A stretch of 64,000 bases of DNA from Acinetobacter junii CIP 64.5 (GTDB lineage: Bacteria > Pseudomonadota > Gammaproteobacteria > Pseudomonadales > Moraxellaceae), in the NCBI RefSeq assembly GCF_000368765.1, contig NZ_KB849654.1, forward strand, positions 333,732-397,731. The letters are read 5' to 3'. Of the stretch, positions 1 through 9,685 are shown piece by piece (position 1 is the first letter of the stretch; every line of letters begins with the position of its first letter). The notes below the pieces were generated by a model, which was not told the origin of the DNA, did not search any database, and saw only the letters and a program-made list of their open reading frames with translations. A program made the position numbers and the translations under genes.

Positions 1-77
1 AGTTTAGCCAGACGTTCAAAATCTTGTCTTAAAATGGGTTTGAGTAATTGATGAAATACGGTATTCTGATGTGACAA
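1..77 (-). CDS. IS4-type transposase, N-terminal fragment (runs off left edge)
   Basis: A minus-strand reading frame enters from the left edge and begins near a TTG codon at 75-77. Its first residues read LSHQNTVFHQLLKPILRQDF, which resembles the DUF4372 N-terminal domain of IS4-type transposases. There is an in-frame stop just upstream, so this is the true 5' end of the gene. A hairpin (81-139) and a CTGTCCCAT-like element end (161-169) lie upstream, as expected for the leader and outer end of an insertion sequence. Only about 25 residues are visible, so whether the copy is intact cannot be judged. The family call rests on motif memory. Confidence 0.5.
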   Translation of the reverse strand, partial: MSHQNTVFHQLLKPILRQDFERLAK

Positions 78-80
78 AAC

Positions 81-139
81 CTGAGTCCTTTATAGTTAAA
101 GTGTTTGTTTGCACTCATATTTTAACTATTTAGACTCAG
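81..139. repeat. Inverted repeat / hairpin in IS leader
   Basis: The arm at 81-99 (CTGAGTC then ATAGTTAA) is matched by its reverse complement at 122-139, leaving a 22-base loop. On the plus strand it is followed by a T-run (140-147), so it could stop transcription entering the element from the left. In IS elements such structures often shield the transposase from outside transcription. That role is inferred here. Confidence 0.4.
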
Positions 140-169
140 TTTTTTTATTTAGAGCAAACTATGGGACAG

Positions 170-280
170 TAGTGGGCTTGACTCTAATACTTCAAGCATT
201 TCTAAAAAGGTTGAGGGTTGTATTCCAATCAGTCGTTTAAACTGACTATTTGATAGCATCTTTACTTTTTCATATTTCAT
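170..280 (-). pseudogene. Truncated transposase fragment (HTH N-terminus)
   Basis: An ATG at 278-280 opens a frame reading MKYEKVKMLSNSQFKRLIG and continuing to codon 37. This resembles the N-terminal recognition region of IS5-like DDE transposases. The frame is then interrupted by the IS4-like end and stops at 149-151. The catalytic domain is missing from the window. It is either the left-over half of a disrupted insertion sequence or an older relic. Confidence 0.45.
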
Positions 281-444
281 GTACTCATGATAGTAGAACA
301 TGACTTTTTAATGTGGATAAAAAACAAACAAAACGTTGATCGTTTTTTGATTTTTGCAAGAAGTCTACTGTTTGCCTTAAAACTAGCATTTAGTAAAAGA
401 TAATCAATCCAATAATGTATTTGTGGAACACACTCGACATAAAG

Positions 445-1047
445 CTAAATAGTTTCTAAAAACTTATTAATTTGTAACGCGACTTCATTGGCACATTTTT
501 TTGCCAACTGATGATCACCACCCTCGACAATATATAAATTAGATTTTTCAATTAAATGATTTAGATACTTACCTACCTCAACGGGGCTAATTGGATCATG
601 TTCACCCCAAATCAATAAGGTTTTGATATCTATCGAGGATATGAATTCCTCGTAATTGATGCTGGTTGTGATAAACCAGTTCGGATATTCTGCGTATTCT
701 TGCTGATAAAATTCACGCCAATCTTGAACCTGAAACTGATCTAAATTGACCCCGCCCGAGGTTGCAATCAAGATTAAACCTTTTATTAAAGAGGTTTTTT
801 CTAGTGCAGCTTTGATCGCAAAGATTCCACCCATTGACTGTGCAATTAAGATTGAAGGTTGTTGAATCTGCTCAACAACATAATCACTCAAATCATCAAA
901 ACTATTTATATCAGGATGTGCAGCCACACCATGGAAACTTGGATATGCAATCACTTGCTTTGTGTAAGTTTTGGGTAGTTGTGCAACTAAAGGATACCAA
1001 AATTGTGTATTACCTGAAGCGCCTGGAAGAAAAACCAAGTTATTCAT
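445..1047 (-). CDS. Alpha/beta-hydrolase family protein
   Basis: A 200-residue single-domain alpha/beta hydrolase. The oxyanion-side motif LPGASG is near residue 7, and the nucleophile elbow reads A-Q-S-M-G with Ser71, so the usual first glycine of G-x-S-x-G is alanine. Plausible acid and base are Asp151 (GEHDP) and His179 (GGDHQ), giving a complete triad. The ATG is preceded by AAGGATAATA. No signal peptide is seen, so the protein should be cytoplasmic. The gene is monocistronic, between transposon debris and dapF. The substrate is unknown; relatives include esterases and haloalkane-dehalogenase-like enzymes. Confidence 0.8.
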   Translation of the reverse strand: MNNLVFLPGASGNTQFWYPLVAQLPKTYTKQVIAYPSFHGVAAHPDINSFDDLSDYVVEQIQQPSILIAQSMGGIFAIKAALEKTSLIKGLILIATSGGVNLDQFQVQDWREFYQQEYAEYPNWFITTSINYEEFISSIDIKTLLIWGEHDPISPVEVGKYLNHLIEKSNLYIVEGGDHQLAKKCANEVALQINKFLETI

Positions 1048-1120
1048 TATTATCCTTGAGACTTATTATTCTTAGAGATAAACACCCTACTAAGTGCAAG
1101 GTGTTTATTTACCACTCAAT

Positions 1121-1975
1121 TTAGCTTTGGAAATATCTTAAATCCAGACGCGCATCATAAACATGCGTGGTTGGACCTGTCATCCACACCACATCGCCTT
1201 CACGCCAAGCTATATGCAATTTCCCACCCGCTAACTGAACTTCAACTTCATTAGCGAGTAAACCACGGCGCATACCACTGACAGCAGCGGCACAAGCACC
1301 TGTACCACAAGCTAAAGTCTCACCTACACCACGTTCAAACACACGTAAGCGAATATGTTTTTCATCAACGATTTGCATAAAACCAGCATTTACTCTTGCT
1401 GGAAAACGAGCATGTGATTCAACTTGAGGACCGATTCCTGCAACATCAGCCGTTAATACATCTGGCACGATCGTAACCGCATGAGGATTTCCCATGTTAA
1501 CGACATCAATGTTGATGCTTTTATTATCAGCAAGGCCCAGTTTGTAAAGACCTTCAGTGTCTTCGTGTTCATCCGTTAGGAATGGAATCTCAGCTGGAAG
1601 AAACTTCGGCGGACCCATGTTGACACGTACCCAACCATTTGCTCCCAATTCAGGCTCTACAATACCTGCTTTTGTTTGCACACGAATCTTAGTTTTAGTC
1701 GTCAGTTGGCGCTCATGTACAAATCGAGCGAAACAACGCACACCATTACCACACTGTTCAACTTCAGAACCATCTGCGTTAAAAATACGGTATTTAAAGT
1801 CAGCATCTGGAAAATCAGGCGGTTCAACGATAAGTAACTGATCAAAGCCCACGCCAAAATGACGATCAGCTAAACGCTGAATCGTGACTGTATCTAAATA
1901 AGCGCGTTGGGTGACAAGGTCAACAACCATAAAATCATTGCCCAAACCATGCATTTTGGTAAATTCTAAATACAT
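1121..1975 (-). CDS. dapF: Diaminopimelate epimerase
   Basis: Converts LL- to meso-diaminopimelate, the precursor of lysine and of peptidoglycan cross-links. The two catalytic cysteines of this cofactor-independent racemase are visible as Cys75 (EQCGNGVRC) and Cys223 (LACGTGAC). The 284 residues are full length for the family. The start ATG lies 5 bases after the lysA stop, and its ribosome binding site (GAGGAG) sits within the end of lysA. This indicates translational coupling in a lptM-lysA-dapF unit. Confidence 0.97.
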   Translation of the reverse strand: MYLEFTKMHGLGNDFMVVDLVTQRAYLDTVTIQRLADRHFGVGFDQLLIVEPPDFPDADFKYRIFNADGSEVEQCGNGVRCFARFVHERQLTTKTKIRVQTKAGIVEPELGANGWVRVNMGPPKFLPAEIPFLTDEHEDTEGLYKLGLADNKSINIDVVNMGNPHAVTIVPDVLTADVAGIGPQVESHARFPARVNAGFMQIVDEKHIRLRVFERGVGETLACGTGACAAAVSGMRRGLLANEVEVQLAGGKLHIAWREGDVVWMTGPTTHVYDARLDLRYFQS

Positions 1976-1980
1976 CCAAT

Positions 1981-3231
1981 TTACTCCTCAGGCAATAAAC
2001 GTTCTTTTTCCCAAAGTGATTCGATGGTTTCACGCTCACGTATTAAATAAGCTTGATCACCACTGACCATCACTTCAGCAGCACGACCACGTGTATTATA
2101 GTTTGAGCTCATTACAAAACCATAAGCTCCAGCACCCAATACTGCTAAGACATCATTTTCTTGCAGCGCTAAATCACGCTGTTTCCCCAAGAAATCACCT
2201 GTTTCACAGATCGCACCAACCAAATCCCATGTTTTTACTTCAACATCTGAATGTGGGGCAACAGATTGGATATCCATCCATGCTTCATATAAAGCAGGAC
2301 GAATCAAATCGTTCATTGCAGCGTCAATAATTGCAAAATTTCGATGATTCGTTGGTTTCAACAAATCAACCTTTGTTAATAATGCACCTGCATTTGCAGA
2401 AATACTACGACCAGGCTCCATATAAACTTTCAAACCTAGTTTTTCTAATACAGGGCGCATCGCATTTGCATATTCAGCAACGGTTGGCGGTATTTCATCT
2501 TTATAGCGCACACCTAAACCACCACCAATATCAATATGTTTGAGGTTGATGCCTAACTTTTTCAACTCTTCAATCATTAAAACCACACGATCAAGCGCAT
2601 CAACGAATGGCTTGGTCTCAGTCAACTGTGATCCAATATGACAGTCGATCCCGACAATTTCTAAGTTTGGTAAAGACGCTGCGTATTGATAAGTTTCATA
2701 CACTGTATCGCTTGGGATACCGAATTTATTTTCTTTCAAGCCTGTTGAAATATAAGGATGCGTCTTTGCATCAACATCTGGATTGACACGCAATGAAATC
2801 GGAGCTTTTTTTCCAAGTTTAGCTGCAACTTTCTGAATACGATCAAGTTCAGCATAAGATTCAACATTGAAACAAGCGATGCCAACATCTAATGCTTTTT
2901 CAATGTCTGCTTCTGACTTACCCAAGCCTGAAAAAACGATCTTCGCTGGATTACCACCAGCTGCAAGAACACGGGCAAGCTCTCCACCAGTCACAATATC
3001 AAAACCAGCACCTAGTTTTGCCAATACATTAAGAACAGCTAAGTTTGAGTTTGATTTCACCGCAAAACAGATTTGATGATCAATAAAATCAAAAGCACGA
3101 TCCATATCTAGATAATGTTTTTCCAAAGTTGCTTTGGAATAAACATAGAGTGGCGTGCCGAATTGCTGCGCGAGCTGATCAAGTGAACATTGCTCAGCAT
3201 GCAATACGCCATTAATGCGAGTGAAACTCAT
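1981..3231 (-). CDS. lysA: Diaminopimelate decarboxylase
   Basis: PLP enzyme of fold type III that decarboxylates meso-diaminopimelate to L-lysine. The PLP lysine is Lys59 in FAVKSN. The glycine-rich phosphate-binding stretch ([10 protein letters not shown]) and the CETGDFLG active-site motif contributed across the dimer are both present. At 416 residues it has normal length. It is followed immediately by dapF, the preceding pathway step, and preceded by the small lipoprotein gene, an arrangement conserved in many gammaproteobacteria. Confidence 0.97.
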   Translation of the reverse strand: MSFTRINGVLHAEQCSLDQLAQQFGTPLYVYSKATLEKHYLDMDRAFDFIDHQICFAVKSNSNLAVLNVLAKLGAGFDIVTGGELARVLAAGGNPAKIVFSGLGKSEADIEKALDVGIACFNVESYAELDRIQKVAAKLGKKAPISLRVNPDVDAKTHPYISTGLKENKFGIPSDTVYETYQYAASLPNLEIVGIDCHIGSQLTETKPFVDALDRVVLMIEELKKLGINLKHIDIGGGLGVRYKDEIPPTVAEYANAMRPVLEKLGLKVYMEPGRSISANAGALLTKVDLLKPTNHRNFAIIDAAMNDLIRPALYEAWMDIQSVAPHSDVEVKTWDLVGAICETGDFLGKQRDLALQENDVLAVLGAGAYGFVMSSNYNTRGRAAEVMVSGDQAYLIRERETIESLWEKERLLPEE

Positions 3232-3273
3232 GAAGATGTCCTTATTTACAAACTTAAGGTGAGATGGTTTTGA

Positions 3274-3489
3274 CTACTGTGATGATGATGTTGAGTTTTC
3301 AACTTGAGTATCATCATCCTTTTGATCAGATGAGCTTTGAGATTGCGATGCATCGTTTTTGTAAAGCAAATACTTTGCTCTTTTATCATGGTTTGGATCA
3401 GACGGTAACTGTAAAGCACCAGATTGACCACACGCTGTTAATACAATACTGCTAAACAATAAACTGATCGAACAAATGACTTTAAGCAT
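3274..3489 (-). CDS. lptM: LptM-like small lipoprotein
   Basis: A 71-residue protein with a signal peptide and the lipobox LTAC (Cys20), so it should be a lipoprotein. The region after the cysteine (GQSGALQLPSDPN) resembles the short conserved motif of LptM/YifL. That protein in Escherichia coli helps mature the LptD/LptE lipopolysaccharide translocon, and its gene also lies beside dapF. The tail is Ser/Gln/Asp-rich and low complexity. Family assignment rests on the lipobox, the short motif and the lysA-dapF context; function is inferred. Confidence 0.7.
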   Translation of the reverse strand: MLKVICSISLLFSSIVLTACGQSGALQLPSDPNHDKRAKYLLYKNDASQSQSSSDQKDDDTQVENSTSSSQ

Positions 3490-3557
3490 CTGAGCACCTA
3501 ATTTTTACAATTCGGAGCAGTATAGCGTGAACCTCAAATTGGCTAAAGTCCAAACAT

Positions 3558-3592
3558 AAAAAAACGCCAACATAAGCTGACGTTTTCATATA
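3558..3592. terminator. Weak intrinsic terminator between permease and lptM genes
   Basis: An imperfect stem (AACGCCA paired with TGACGTT) is flanked by an A-run on the left and TTTT on the right. It lies between the 3' end of the permease gene (3605) and the start of lptM (3489), so it can serve the permease transcript on the minus strand. Confidence 0.4.
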
Positions 3593-3604
3593 TCAAGGTT
3601 GATC

Positions 3605-5017
3605 TTATTTTTTCTTTGCGAAGAAATAACCAATGATCAGAATAATGAACCAAATTGGACTGACAATCAGAGATTTTCGAGTATCTTCATCCAATGCTAA
3701 AACGCCAATCGTGCATAAGAAGAAAATGATCACGATCCAGCATGTCACCACACCACCTGGCAATTTAAAAATTGACTGCTCATGAAGTTCAGGAGACCGT
3801 TTGCGGTAGTTCATATAACTCCACATAATGATGATCCAAACGCAAATAAACAAAATCGTAGATAAGGTCGTTGCCAAAACAAATGCTGTTACTTCATCGT
3901 TAGTTCCGCTTTGTAACTTATATACAAACTGAATCAATGCGCCGATGAAAATACAGATCGCTGAGAAAATCAATGCGTTTGCTGGAACAGCGGCTTTAGA
4001 CAAACCTGCAAATAGTCGAGGTGCTTGTTTATCTGTTGATAAACCAAAAAGCATACGACTCGTTGAGAATACCCCACTGTTCATAGATGACATTACCGAA
4101 GATAACACCACCAAATTCATAATAATTGCAGCAGATGCAATACCAGCCTGAGAGAAAATATTCACAAATGGGCTGACTTTAGGATTGATCTGATCCCAAG
4201 GCGTGACACTCATGACGACGAAAAGAGCCAAGACATAGAAAATGATAATACGTATTGGAATCGAGTTAATCGCTTTGGGTAAGTTTCTCTGAGGGTCTTG
4301 AGTTTCAGCAGCCGTAGTTCCGACAAGCTCTACCCCAACAAATGCAAAAATTGCAATTTGGAATCCTGCAAGGAACCCTTCGAAGCCTTTAGGGAACATA
4401 CCTCCATGCGTCCATAAGTTTGAAACGCTGGCTACAGTTCCCGATGTATTAGTAAAACCAGTGAAAATCATCCATAAACCTACAAGGATTAATACAATAA
4501 TCGCTGTGATTTTCACCATTGCAAACCAGAATTCCATTTCACCAAATAACTTCACGGTAACGAGATTCAGACCCAATACGAATGCTATGGCAACGGTACT
4601 AATCAACAAACCACCTAAAGGCGTAAATGACTGTCCACCATTAAAAAATTCGAGGTAATAAATGATCGCGGACAAGTCAGCAATACCAATCGTGACCCAA
4701 CATAACCAATACGTCCAGCCAACGAAATAACCTGCCCACGGACCAATCAAGTCAGTTGATAAATCAATAAATGATTTATAGTTTAGGTTTGAAAGCAATA
4801 ATTCGCCCAATGCACGCATGACAAAGAACACCATCAAACCAATCAACATATAAATAAATAGAATTGATGGGCCAGCTAAACTAATCGTTTTACCTGAACC
4901 CATAAACAATCCTGTTCCAATTGCGCCACCAATTGCAATCAGTTGAAGATGTCGATTAGATAGACTACGGTGAAGCCCACTTTGCTCGTTGACCTCACCT
5001 AAATTTTGATTCGACAT
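3605..5017 (-). CDS. APC-family amino-acid permease, CycA-like
   Basis: An inner-membrane proton/amino-acid symporter of the APC superfamily with about 12 hydrophobic segments. The N-terminal signature GGAIGTGLFMGSG and the SNLNYKSF loop fit the AAT subfamily, closest in memory to CycA (D-serine/D-alanine/glycine). The ATG at 5015-5017 is chosen over an upstream non-ATG start because GGAGAG precedes it and the resulting N-terminus matches the family. The substrate is inferred; other neutral amino acids are possible. Confidence 0.85.
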   Translation of the reverse strand: MSNQNLGEVNEQSGLHRSLSNRHLQLIAIGGAIGTGLFMGSGKTISLAGPSILFIYMLIGLMVFFVMRALGELLLSNLNYKSFIDLSTDLIGPWAGYFVGWTYWLCWVTIGIADLSAIIYYLEFFNGGQSFTPLGGLLISTVAIAFVLGLNLVTVKLFGEMEFWFAMVKITAIIVLILVGLWMIFTGFTNTSGTVASVSNLWTHGGMFPKGFEGFLAGFQIAIFAFVGVELVGTTAAETQDPQRNLPKAINSIPIRIIIFYVLALFVVMSVTPWDQINPKVSPFVNIFSQAGIASAAIIMNLVVLSSVMSSMNSGVFSTSRMLFGLSTDKQAPRLFAGLSKAAVPANALIFSAICIFIGALIQFVYKLQSGTNDEVTAFVLATTLSTILFICVWIIIMWSYMNYRKRSPELHEQSIFKLPGGVVTCWIVIIFFLCTIGVLALDEDTRKSLIVSPIWFIILIIGYFFAKKK

Positions 5018-5270
5018 TTTTACAAAAACTCTCCAGTATCTTTCGTTCATTAGCTAATGATCAAATCAAAATGACAATTCGCACCATTTAATGGCATCTT
5101 CTTGCACTGTAAATTGTTTTGATGATGTTTTAGCTAACCAATTTTCTGTCTGTACAACTCAACATTTCAAGTTAAATACAAAAGGGCCTGATCATACGCA
5201 CAAGGATGTACCAACTCAATGCACTTTTTTGACTCCATATTTTTCAATGGCTTAAAAATTAAGCAATAAA

Positions 5271-5298
5271 AAAGCAGCCTCTGAAGGCTGCTTTTTAT
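5271..5298. terminator. Intrinsic terminator, bidirectional shape
   Basis: A perfect stem AAAGCAGCCT/AGGCTGCTTT with loop CTGA is flanked by A- and T-runs. It lies just downstream of the AGCS symporter gene on the minus strand and should end that transcript before the permease promoter. Confidence 0.85.
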
Positions 5299-5327
5299 CT
5301 AGATTTTTACTTTAATTTATTATGATA

Positions 5328-6821
5328 TTACTTTTGTTTATTCTTAATACGATCTTCCCAGAACGTAGCATTACGAATACCAAGTTTTACTGGATCAAAA
5401 GTAAACTCTTTAACACCCGCTTTTTGCTGCTGTTCATAATCTCTTAATGCTTTAATCGTTGGTTTCCAAATGAAGTAAGTCACAATAATACCAATGATGT
5501 TAATCCAAGCCATTAAGCCCACACCGATATCACCAATTCCCCAAATATAGCCCGTCGCACTGATTACGCCATATGAAACAGAAAGAATGATGAAGCATTT
5601 GGTGATAAATAATAAAGATGGAGTTTTGGTAATATAACTTAAATAAGTAATGTTGGTTTCAGCGATATAGTAATAGGCAACAATCGTTGTAAATGCGAAG
5701 AAGAATACAGCTAACGCAACAAAGATTTGTCCAAAACCACCAAATACCGTGCTCACAGCCATTTGTGTAAATGCTGGCGAACCAATTTCAGCTGTAGCAG
5801 CAACGTTTTGTACAATAAATTGACCAGCTTCTAATGTACCTTGAACGTTATACATGCCCGTGATCAAAATCATAAACGCAGTTGCTGAACACACGAATAA
5901 AGTATCTACATAAATCGAGAATGCTTGTACTAAACCTTGTTGCGCAGGATGCTGTACCTCAGCTGCGGCAGCGGCATGTGGTCCTGTACCCTGTCCTGCT
6001 TCATTCGAATAGACACCACGTTTTACCCCCCAACCAATTGCAGCACCCAGACCTGCCATAGGAGAAAAGGCATCAGCAAAAATTAAGGAAATCACACCAG
6101 GTAACTTATCAATATTGATGAAGACAATAATTAAAGCCATCAAAATATAGCCTGCCGCCATAAATGGCACCACGAATTCAGCAAATTTTGCAATTCGTTT
6201 AATACCACCAAAGATAATGACCGCAAGTAATGCCACAATCACAACTAAAGCTAAAAGCTTATAAGTACCGACGTTTCCAAATACAATCGCACCTTCACCA
6301 GTAATTTGAGTGAATGCGTTACCAACCGCATTTGCTTGAATACCTGGTAAGAATAAACCACATGAAATAATTGCTGCGATTGCAAATAGAATCCCTAACC
6401 AACGTTGACCTAGACCACGGTCAAAATAGAATGCAGGTCCACCACGATATTGACCTTGATATTCAACTTTATAGATTTGACCCAAGGTTGATTCAACATA
6501 TGCGGTACTTGCTCCTAGAAAGGCAACGACCCACATCCAGAAGACTGCACCTGGTCCACCAAAACCAATTGCGGCAGCAACGCCTGCAATATTACCTACA
6601 CCAACACGACCTGACAGTGAAACAGCGAGTGCTTGAAACGAAGAAATACCTTGTGCTGATGAGCCTCCTTTAATGAGGAGCCTTATCATATCTTTGATCT
6701 GACGAACTTGAACAAACCTTGTTAGGACGGAGAAAAATAAACCTGCACCTAAACATAAATAGATCAGAGCTTTGCTCCAAATAATACTATTTATCCAATC
6801 AACAATTTCTGCTGCACTCAT
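5328..6821 (-). CDS. Alanine/glycine:cation symporter (AGCS family)
   Basis: A sodium-coupled alanine or glycine importer. The AGCS signature SLSGRVGVGNIAGVA lies in the first third, and VYSNEAGQGTGPHAAA is the second conserved block. About ten membrane segments are present. The ATG at 6819-6821 is preceded by AAAGGTTGG at good spacing, so it is preferred over the TTG nine bases upstream. The 497-residue length is normal. It sits beside another amino-acid permease but has its own terminator, so it is probably a separate unit. Confidence 0.9.
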   Translation of the reverse strand: MSAAEIVDWINSIIWSKALIYLCLGAGLFFSVLTRFVQVRQIKDMIRLLIKGGSSAQGISSFQALAVSLSGRVGVGNIAGVAAAIGFGGPGAVFWMWVVAFLGASTAYVESTLGQIYKVEYQGQYRGGPAFYFDRGLGQRWLGILFAIAAIISCGLFLPGIQANAVGNAFTQITGEGAIVFGNVGTYKLLALVVIVALLAVIIFGGIKRIAKFAEFVVPFMAAGYILMALIIVFINIDKLPGVISLIFADAFSPMAGLGAAIGWGVKRGVYSNEAGQGTGPHAAAAAEVQHPAQQGLVQAFSIYVDTLFVCSATAFMILITGMYNVQGTLEAGQFIVQNVAATAEIGSPAFTQMAVSTVFGGFGQIFVALAVFFFAFTTIVAYYYIAETNITYLSYITKTPSLLFITKCFIILSVSYGVISATGYIWGIGDIGVGLMAWINIIGIIVTYFIWKPTIKALRDYEQQQKAGVKEFTFDPVKLGIRNATFWEDRIKNKQK

Positions 6822-7173
6822 AAACACCAACCTTTTGTATAATTTAAAAATATATCAATTGATACATTTTCATTTGTCTGAGCATCAGCAATATTTATGC
6901 CATTCAATATAATTCTTATGACAACAAATGAGCAAATGCTCAAAGACCTTCCGTGGAAAAAGTGAATTTAAAGAATTTTTCGACTCAAAAACCTACTATA
7001 TCTTACTTGTAAAAGTCTTATATCGTGTTATTTTTCTGAGCACTTCCCTTTAACCAGTCAATTACGAAAACACCGTTTACTCTTAAATCCTTATCAAGAA
7101 AATGAACGATATTGATCTTTTCCGTAATTACTCTACTTTTTAACTAATTTATCGCAAATTTTCAATTTTATAT
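6822..7173. other. Divergent intergenic region, AGCS gene / radA
   Basis: 352 bases without a supportable gene. It carries the divergent promoters for the symporter and radA. A 14-base dyad TGAGCAAATGCTCA lies at 6929-6942, and the half-site TGAGCA recurs at about 6877 and 7037. This could be an operator for the symporter, but no regulator can be named. Confidence 0.4.
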
Positions 7174-8565
7174 ATGGCAAAAATTAAAACTGTTTATCGA
7201 TGTGAACAATGTGGCGCCGATCATCCAAAATGGGCAGGACAATGCTCTGAATGTGGAGAATGGAATAGCCTCGTAGAAGTTCGCATAGAGCCAATCGTAT
7301 CCCACAGAGCGCAATCAAAGATGGGAGGCGGTTATGCAGGTCAAGCAGCGAGCATCACAACTCTAAATAAAATTTCCGTTTCACATGAAACTCGTCTAGC
7401 TACTGGGATTGGCGAATTTGATCGCGTACTCGGTGGCGGTTTAGTGACTGGATCAGTCGTTTTAATCGGTGGTGATCCTGGTATCGGGAAATCTACCATC
7501 TTATTGCAAACAGCTACTCATATGGCAGCAGCTAAAAGTTCCGCGCTTTATGTCACAGGTGAAGAATCATTATCACAAGTCGCTTTACGTGCGCAGCGAT
7601 TAGATTTACCTACTGACCAACTCAAAGTAATGGCTGAAACCTGTGTAGAAAGAATCTGTGAAGTATTGGCTCAAGAAAGACCAGCCGTTGCGATTTTAGA
7701 CTCGATTCAGACCTTATATACAGAAACCTTACAATCTGCACCAGGTGGTGTCTCACAAATCCGTGAATCAGCCGCCCTGCTCACACGTTTTGCAAAAAAT
7801 AGCGGAACAGCGTTATTTATCGTGGGGCATGTAACTAAAGAAGGTGCTTTAGCTGGACCACGTGTGCTTGAACATATGGTGGATTGCGTACTGTATTTCG
7901 AAGGTCAGTCGGATTCTCGATATCGTATGATTCGTGCCGTGAAAAACCGTTTCGGAGCAGTCAACGAGCTAAGTGTCTTTGGCATGACCGATAAAGGGCT
8001 ACGAGAAGTCGCCAATCCCTCAGCTATTTTCCTCAGTCGTTATGATGAAGCCATTCCGGGTTCAATTGTGATGATTAGCCGTGAAGGTACTCGCCCATTA
8101 CTCGTCGAAGTTCAAGCTCTTGTTGATGATGCACATGCTCAACCTCGGCGTGTTGCATTAGGACTTGAACAAAATCGTCTGAACATGCTGCTTGCAGTAA
8201 TGCATCGACATGGTGGTGTTCAAACTGCGGGACAAGATGTTTATGTTAATGTCGTAGGTGGATTAAAGATCACGGAAACTGGTTCAGATCTAGCGGTATT
8301 ACTCGCCTGCGCTTCAAGTTTGCGTGGTAAAGCATTACCACAACAACTGGCTGTTTTTGGTGAAGTTGGTTTATCGGGAGAAATACGCCCTGTTCCGAAT
8401 GGTCAGGAACGCTTAAAAGAAGCGGCAAAACATGGTTTTAAATATGTGATTTTACCAAGAGCAAATGCGCCACAAAAAAGTATTGATGGTGTTCAAATCA
8501 TTGCTGTAGCTCGTTTACATGAAGCATTGACTGAAGCAATGCAGCTTAGTGATGAACTGACATAA
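7174..8565 (+). CDS. radA: DNA repair ATPase RadA (Sms)
   Basis: A RecA-like branch-migration ATPase acting in recombination and, in transformable bacteria, in extending heteroduplex from incoming DNA. A four-cysteine zinc finger is at residues 10-27 (Cys10, 13, 24, 27). Walker A is at 99-108 (Lys106), and the RadA-specific KNRFG motif is at 257-261. The C-terminal third is the Lon-protease-like domain without proteolytic function. At 463 residues it is full length. It stands alone between two unrelated genes. Confidence 0.96.
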   Translation: MAKIKTVYRCEQCGADHPKWAGQCSECGEWNSLVEVRIEPIVSHRAQSKMGGGYAGQAASITTLNKISVSHETRLATGIGEFDRVLGGGLVTGSVVLIGGDPGIGKSTILLQTATHMAAAKSSALYVTGEESLSQVALRAQRLDLPTDQLKVMAETCVERICEVLAQERPAVAILDSIQTLYTETLQSAPGGVSQIRESAALLTRFAKNSGTALFIVGHVTKEGALAGPRVLEHMVDCVLYFEGQSDSRYRMIRAVKNRFGAVNELSVFGMTDKGLREVANPSAIFLSRYDEAIPGSIVMISREGTRPLLVEVQALVDDAHAQPRRVALGLEQNRLNMLLAVMHRHGGVQTAGQDVYVNVVGGLKITETGSDLAVLLACASSLRGKALPQQLAVFGEVGLSGEIRPVPNGQERLKEAAKHGFKYVILPRANAPQKSIDGVQIIAVARLHEALTEAMQLSDELT

Positions 8566-8647
8566 AAAAACATACTTTTTTAGTTGAAATTATCAACGAA
8601 TACCTTCATAAATACACTTACATATTGGAATTAAATAGGAATTTTCG

Positions 8648-9616
8648 ATGCAAGTACACCAGCGTGGCTTGATGGCAGCTTTATTGATGGCAACTTTGGT
8701 CGCAGCACCAGTTGCAGAAGCTAAACGTGCGGGCGGTGGCAAAAGTCATGGTATGACTCGTTCAACAACGACGACTCAATCTCAGCCAACTACAACTCAA
8801 TCGTACCAACAACCTACAACTAAAACTACGACGACTCAAAAATCAGGTCCAGGCGTAGGTTCTATGGTTGCTGCTGGTGTAGCAGGTGCTGCTGTAGGTG
8901 CAGTTGCTGCAAATGCATTGGCAGATGACAACAATCCTACTTCTGCTGAGCAGCAAGCTGCGCAAGAAGAGGAAAAAGGTGGTATTCCAGGTTGGTTATG
9001 GGTACTCCTAGCTGCTGCAGTTGCATTCTTTGTATTCCGTAAATTCGGTGCAAAAAAAAAATTAGCCACAGCTAATCCATATGCTCCAAATAATAACGGT
9101 CAAAACAACTTTGGCCGTCCTGTAAGCCCACAACCAACTATGCGTCAAACTGCTGGTGACAACACCAATATTTTTGGTCAATCAGTTGGTGGTGGCGTTG
9201 CGACTCAGGCACCGTTTGGTGGTGCATCAATGAACAGTGGCAACCAATTACCTGATGGGACTGAACCTGCTGCTTTCCTTCGTATTGCACGCCAACGCTT
9301 CAATCACATTCAATCAGTAAATAGCGCAAGCAATATCGAAGAAATTCGTCGTTACTTGACTCCTGAGCTTTATAACTCAATGTATAGCGACATCATGGCT
9401 AACCAAGACCAAGATGTGGCTGAGTTTAGCAATCTTAATGCGATGGTTGCTGAAAGCACAACTGAAAATGGACAATATGTGGTTAGCGTTCGTTTCACCG
9501 GTACGGTAAGTGAAGATTTAAATAGCTTGCCACAACCATTTACTGAAATTTGGCACTTTGTTAAACCTGTTGGCTCGCAACAAGATTGGGTTGTGGCAGG
9601 AATCCAACAAGCATAA
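8648..9616 (+). CDS. Tim44-like domain membrane protein
   Basis: A 322-residue protein with an N-terminal signal-like segment ending near AEAKRA. It then has a Thr/Gln-rich low-complexity stretch (about 35-65), a transmembrane helix at about 116-133 (WLWVLLAAAVAFFVF), and a C-terminal Tim44-like domain from about residue 205. Bacterial Tim44-domain proteins are envelope proteins of unclear role. A run of ten adenines (9052-9061) encodes the lysines after the membrane helix and is a potential slippage site. An intrinsic terminator follows closely. Confidence 0.85.
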   Translation: MQVHQRGLMAALLMATLVAAPVAEAKRAGGGKSHGMTRSTTTTQSQPTTTQSYQQPTTKTTTTQKSGPGVGSMVAAGVAGAAVGAVAANALADDNNPTSAEQQAAQEEEKGGIPGWLWVLLAAAVAFFVFRKFGAKKKLATANPYAPNNNGQNNFGRPVSPQPTMRQTAGDNTNIFGQSVGGGVATQAPFGGASMNSGNQLPDGTEPAAFLRIARQRFNHIQSVNSASNIEEIRRYLTPELYNSMYSDIMANQDQDVAEFSNLNAMVAESTTENGQYVVSVRFTGTVSEDLNSLPQPFTEIWHFVKPVGSQQDWVVAGIQQA

Positions 9617-9633
9617 TTGCTAATATCATTTAA

Positions 9634-9664
9634 AAAAGGAGCTATTCAATAGCTCCTTTTTTTT
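9634..9664 (+). terminator. Intrinsic terminator of the Tim44-domain gene
   Basis: The stem AAAAGGAGCTAT pairs with ATAGCTCCTTTT and is followed by a long T-run, 18 bases after the stop codon. Confidence 0.9.
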
Positions 9665-9685
9665 ATTGGTGCAATTTTATGAGAA

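Larger units (their letters stand above)
1..169 (-). mobile_element. Insertion sequence end, IS4-like
   Basis: The segment holds the 5' end of an IS4-type transposase, its leader, and a probable outer end that reads CTGTCCCAT on the minus strand (161-169). This end falls exactly between codons 37 and 38 of a different transposase fragment to its right, which suggests insertion into that gene. The other end and the target duplication lie outside the window, so the boundary is inferred from a single junction. Confidence 0.45.
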
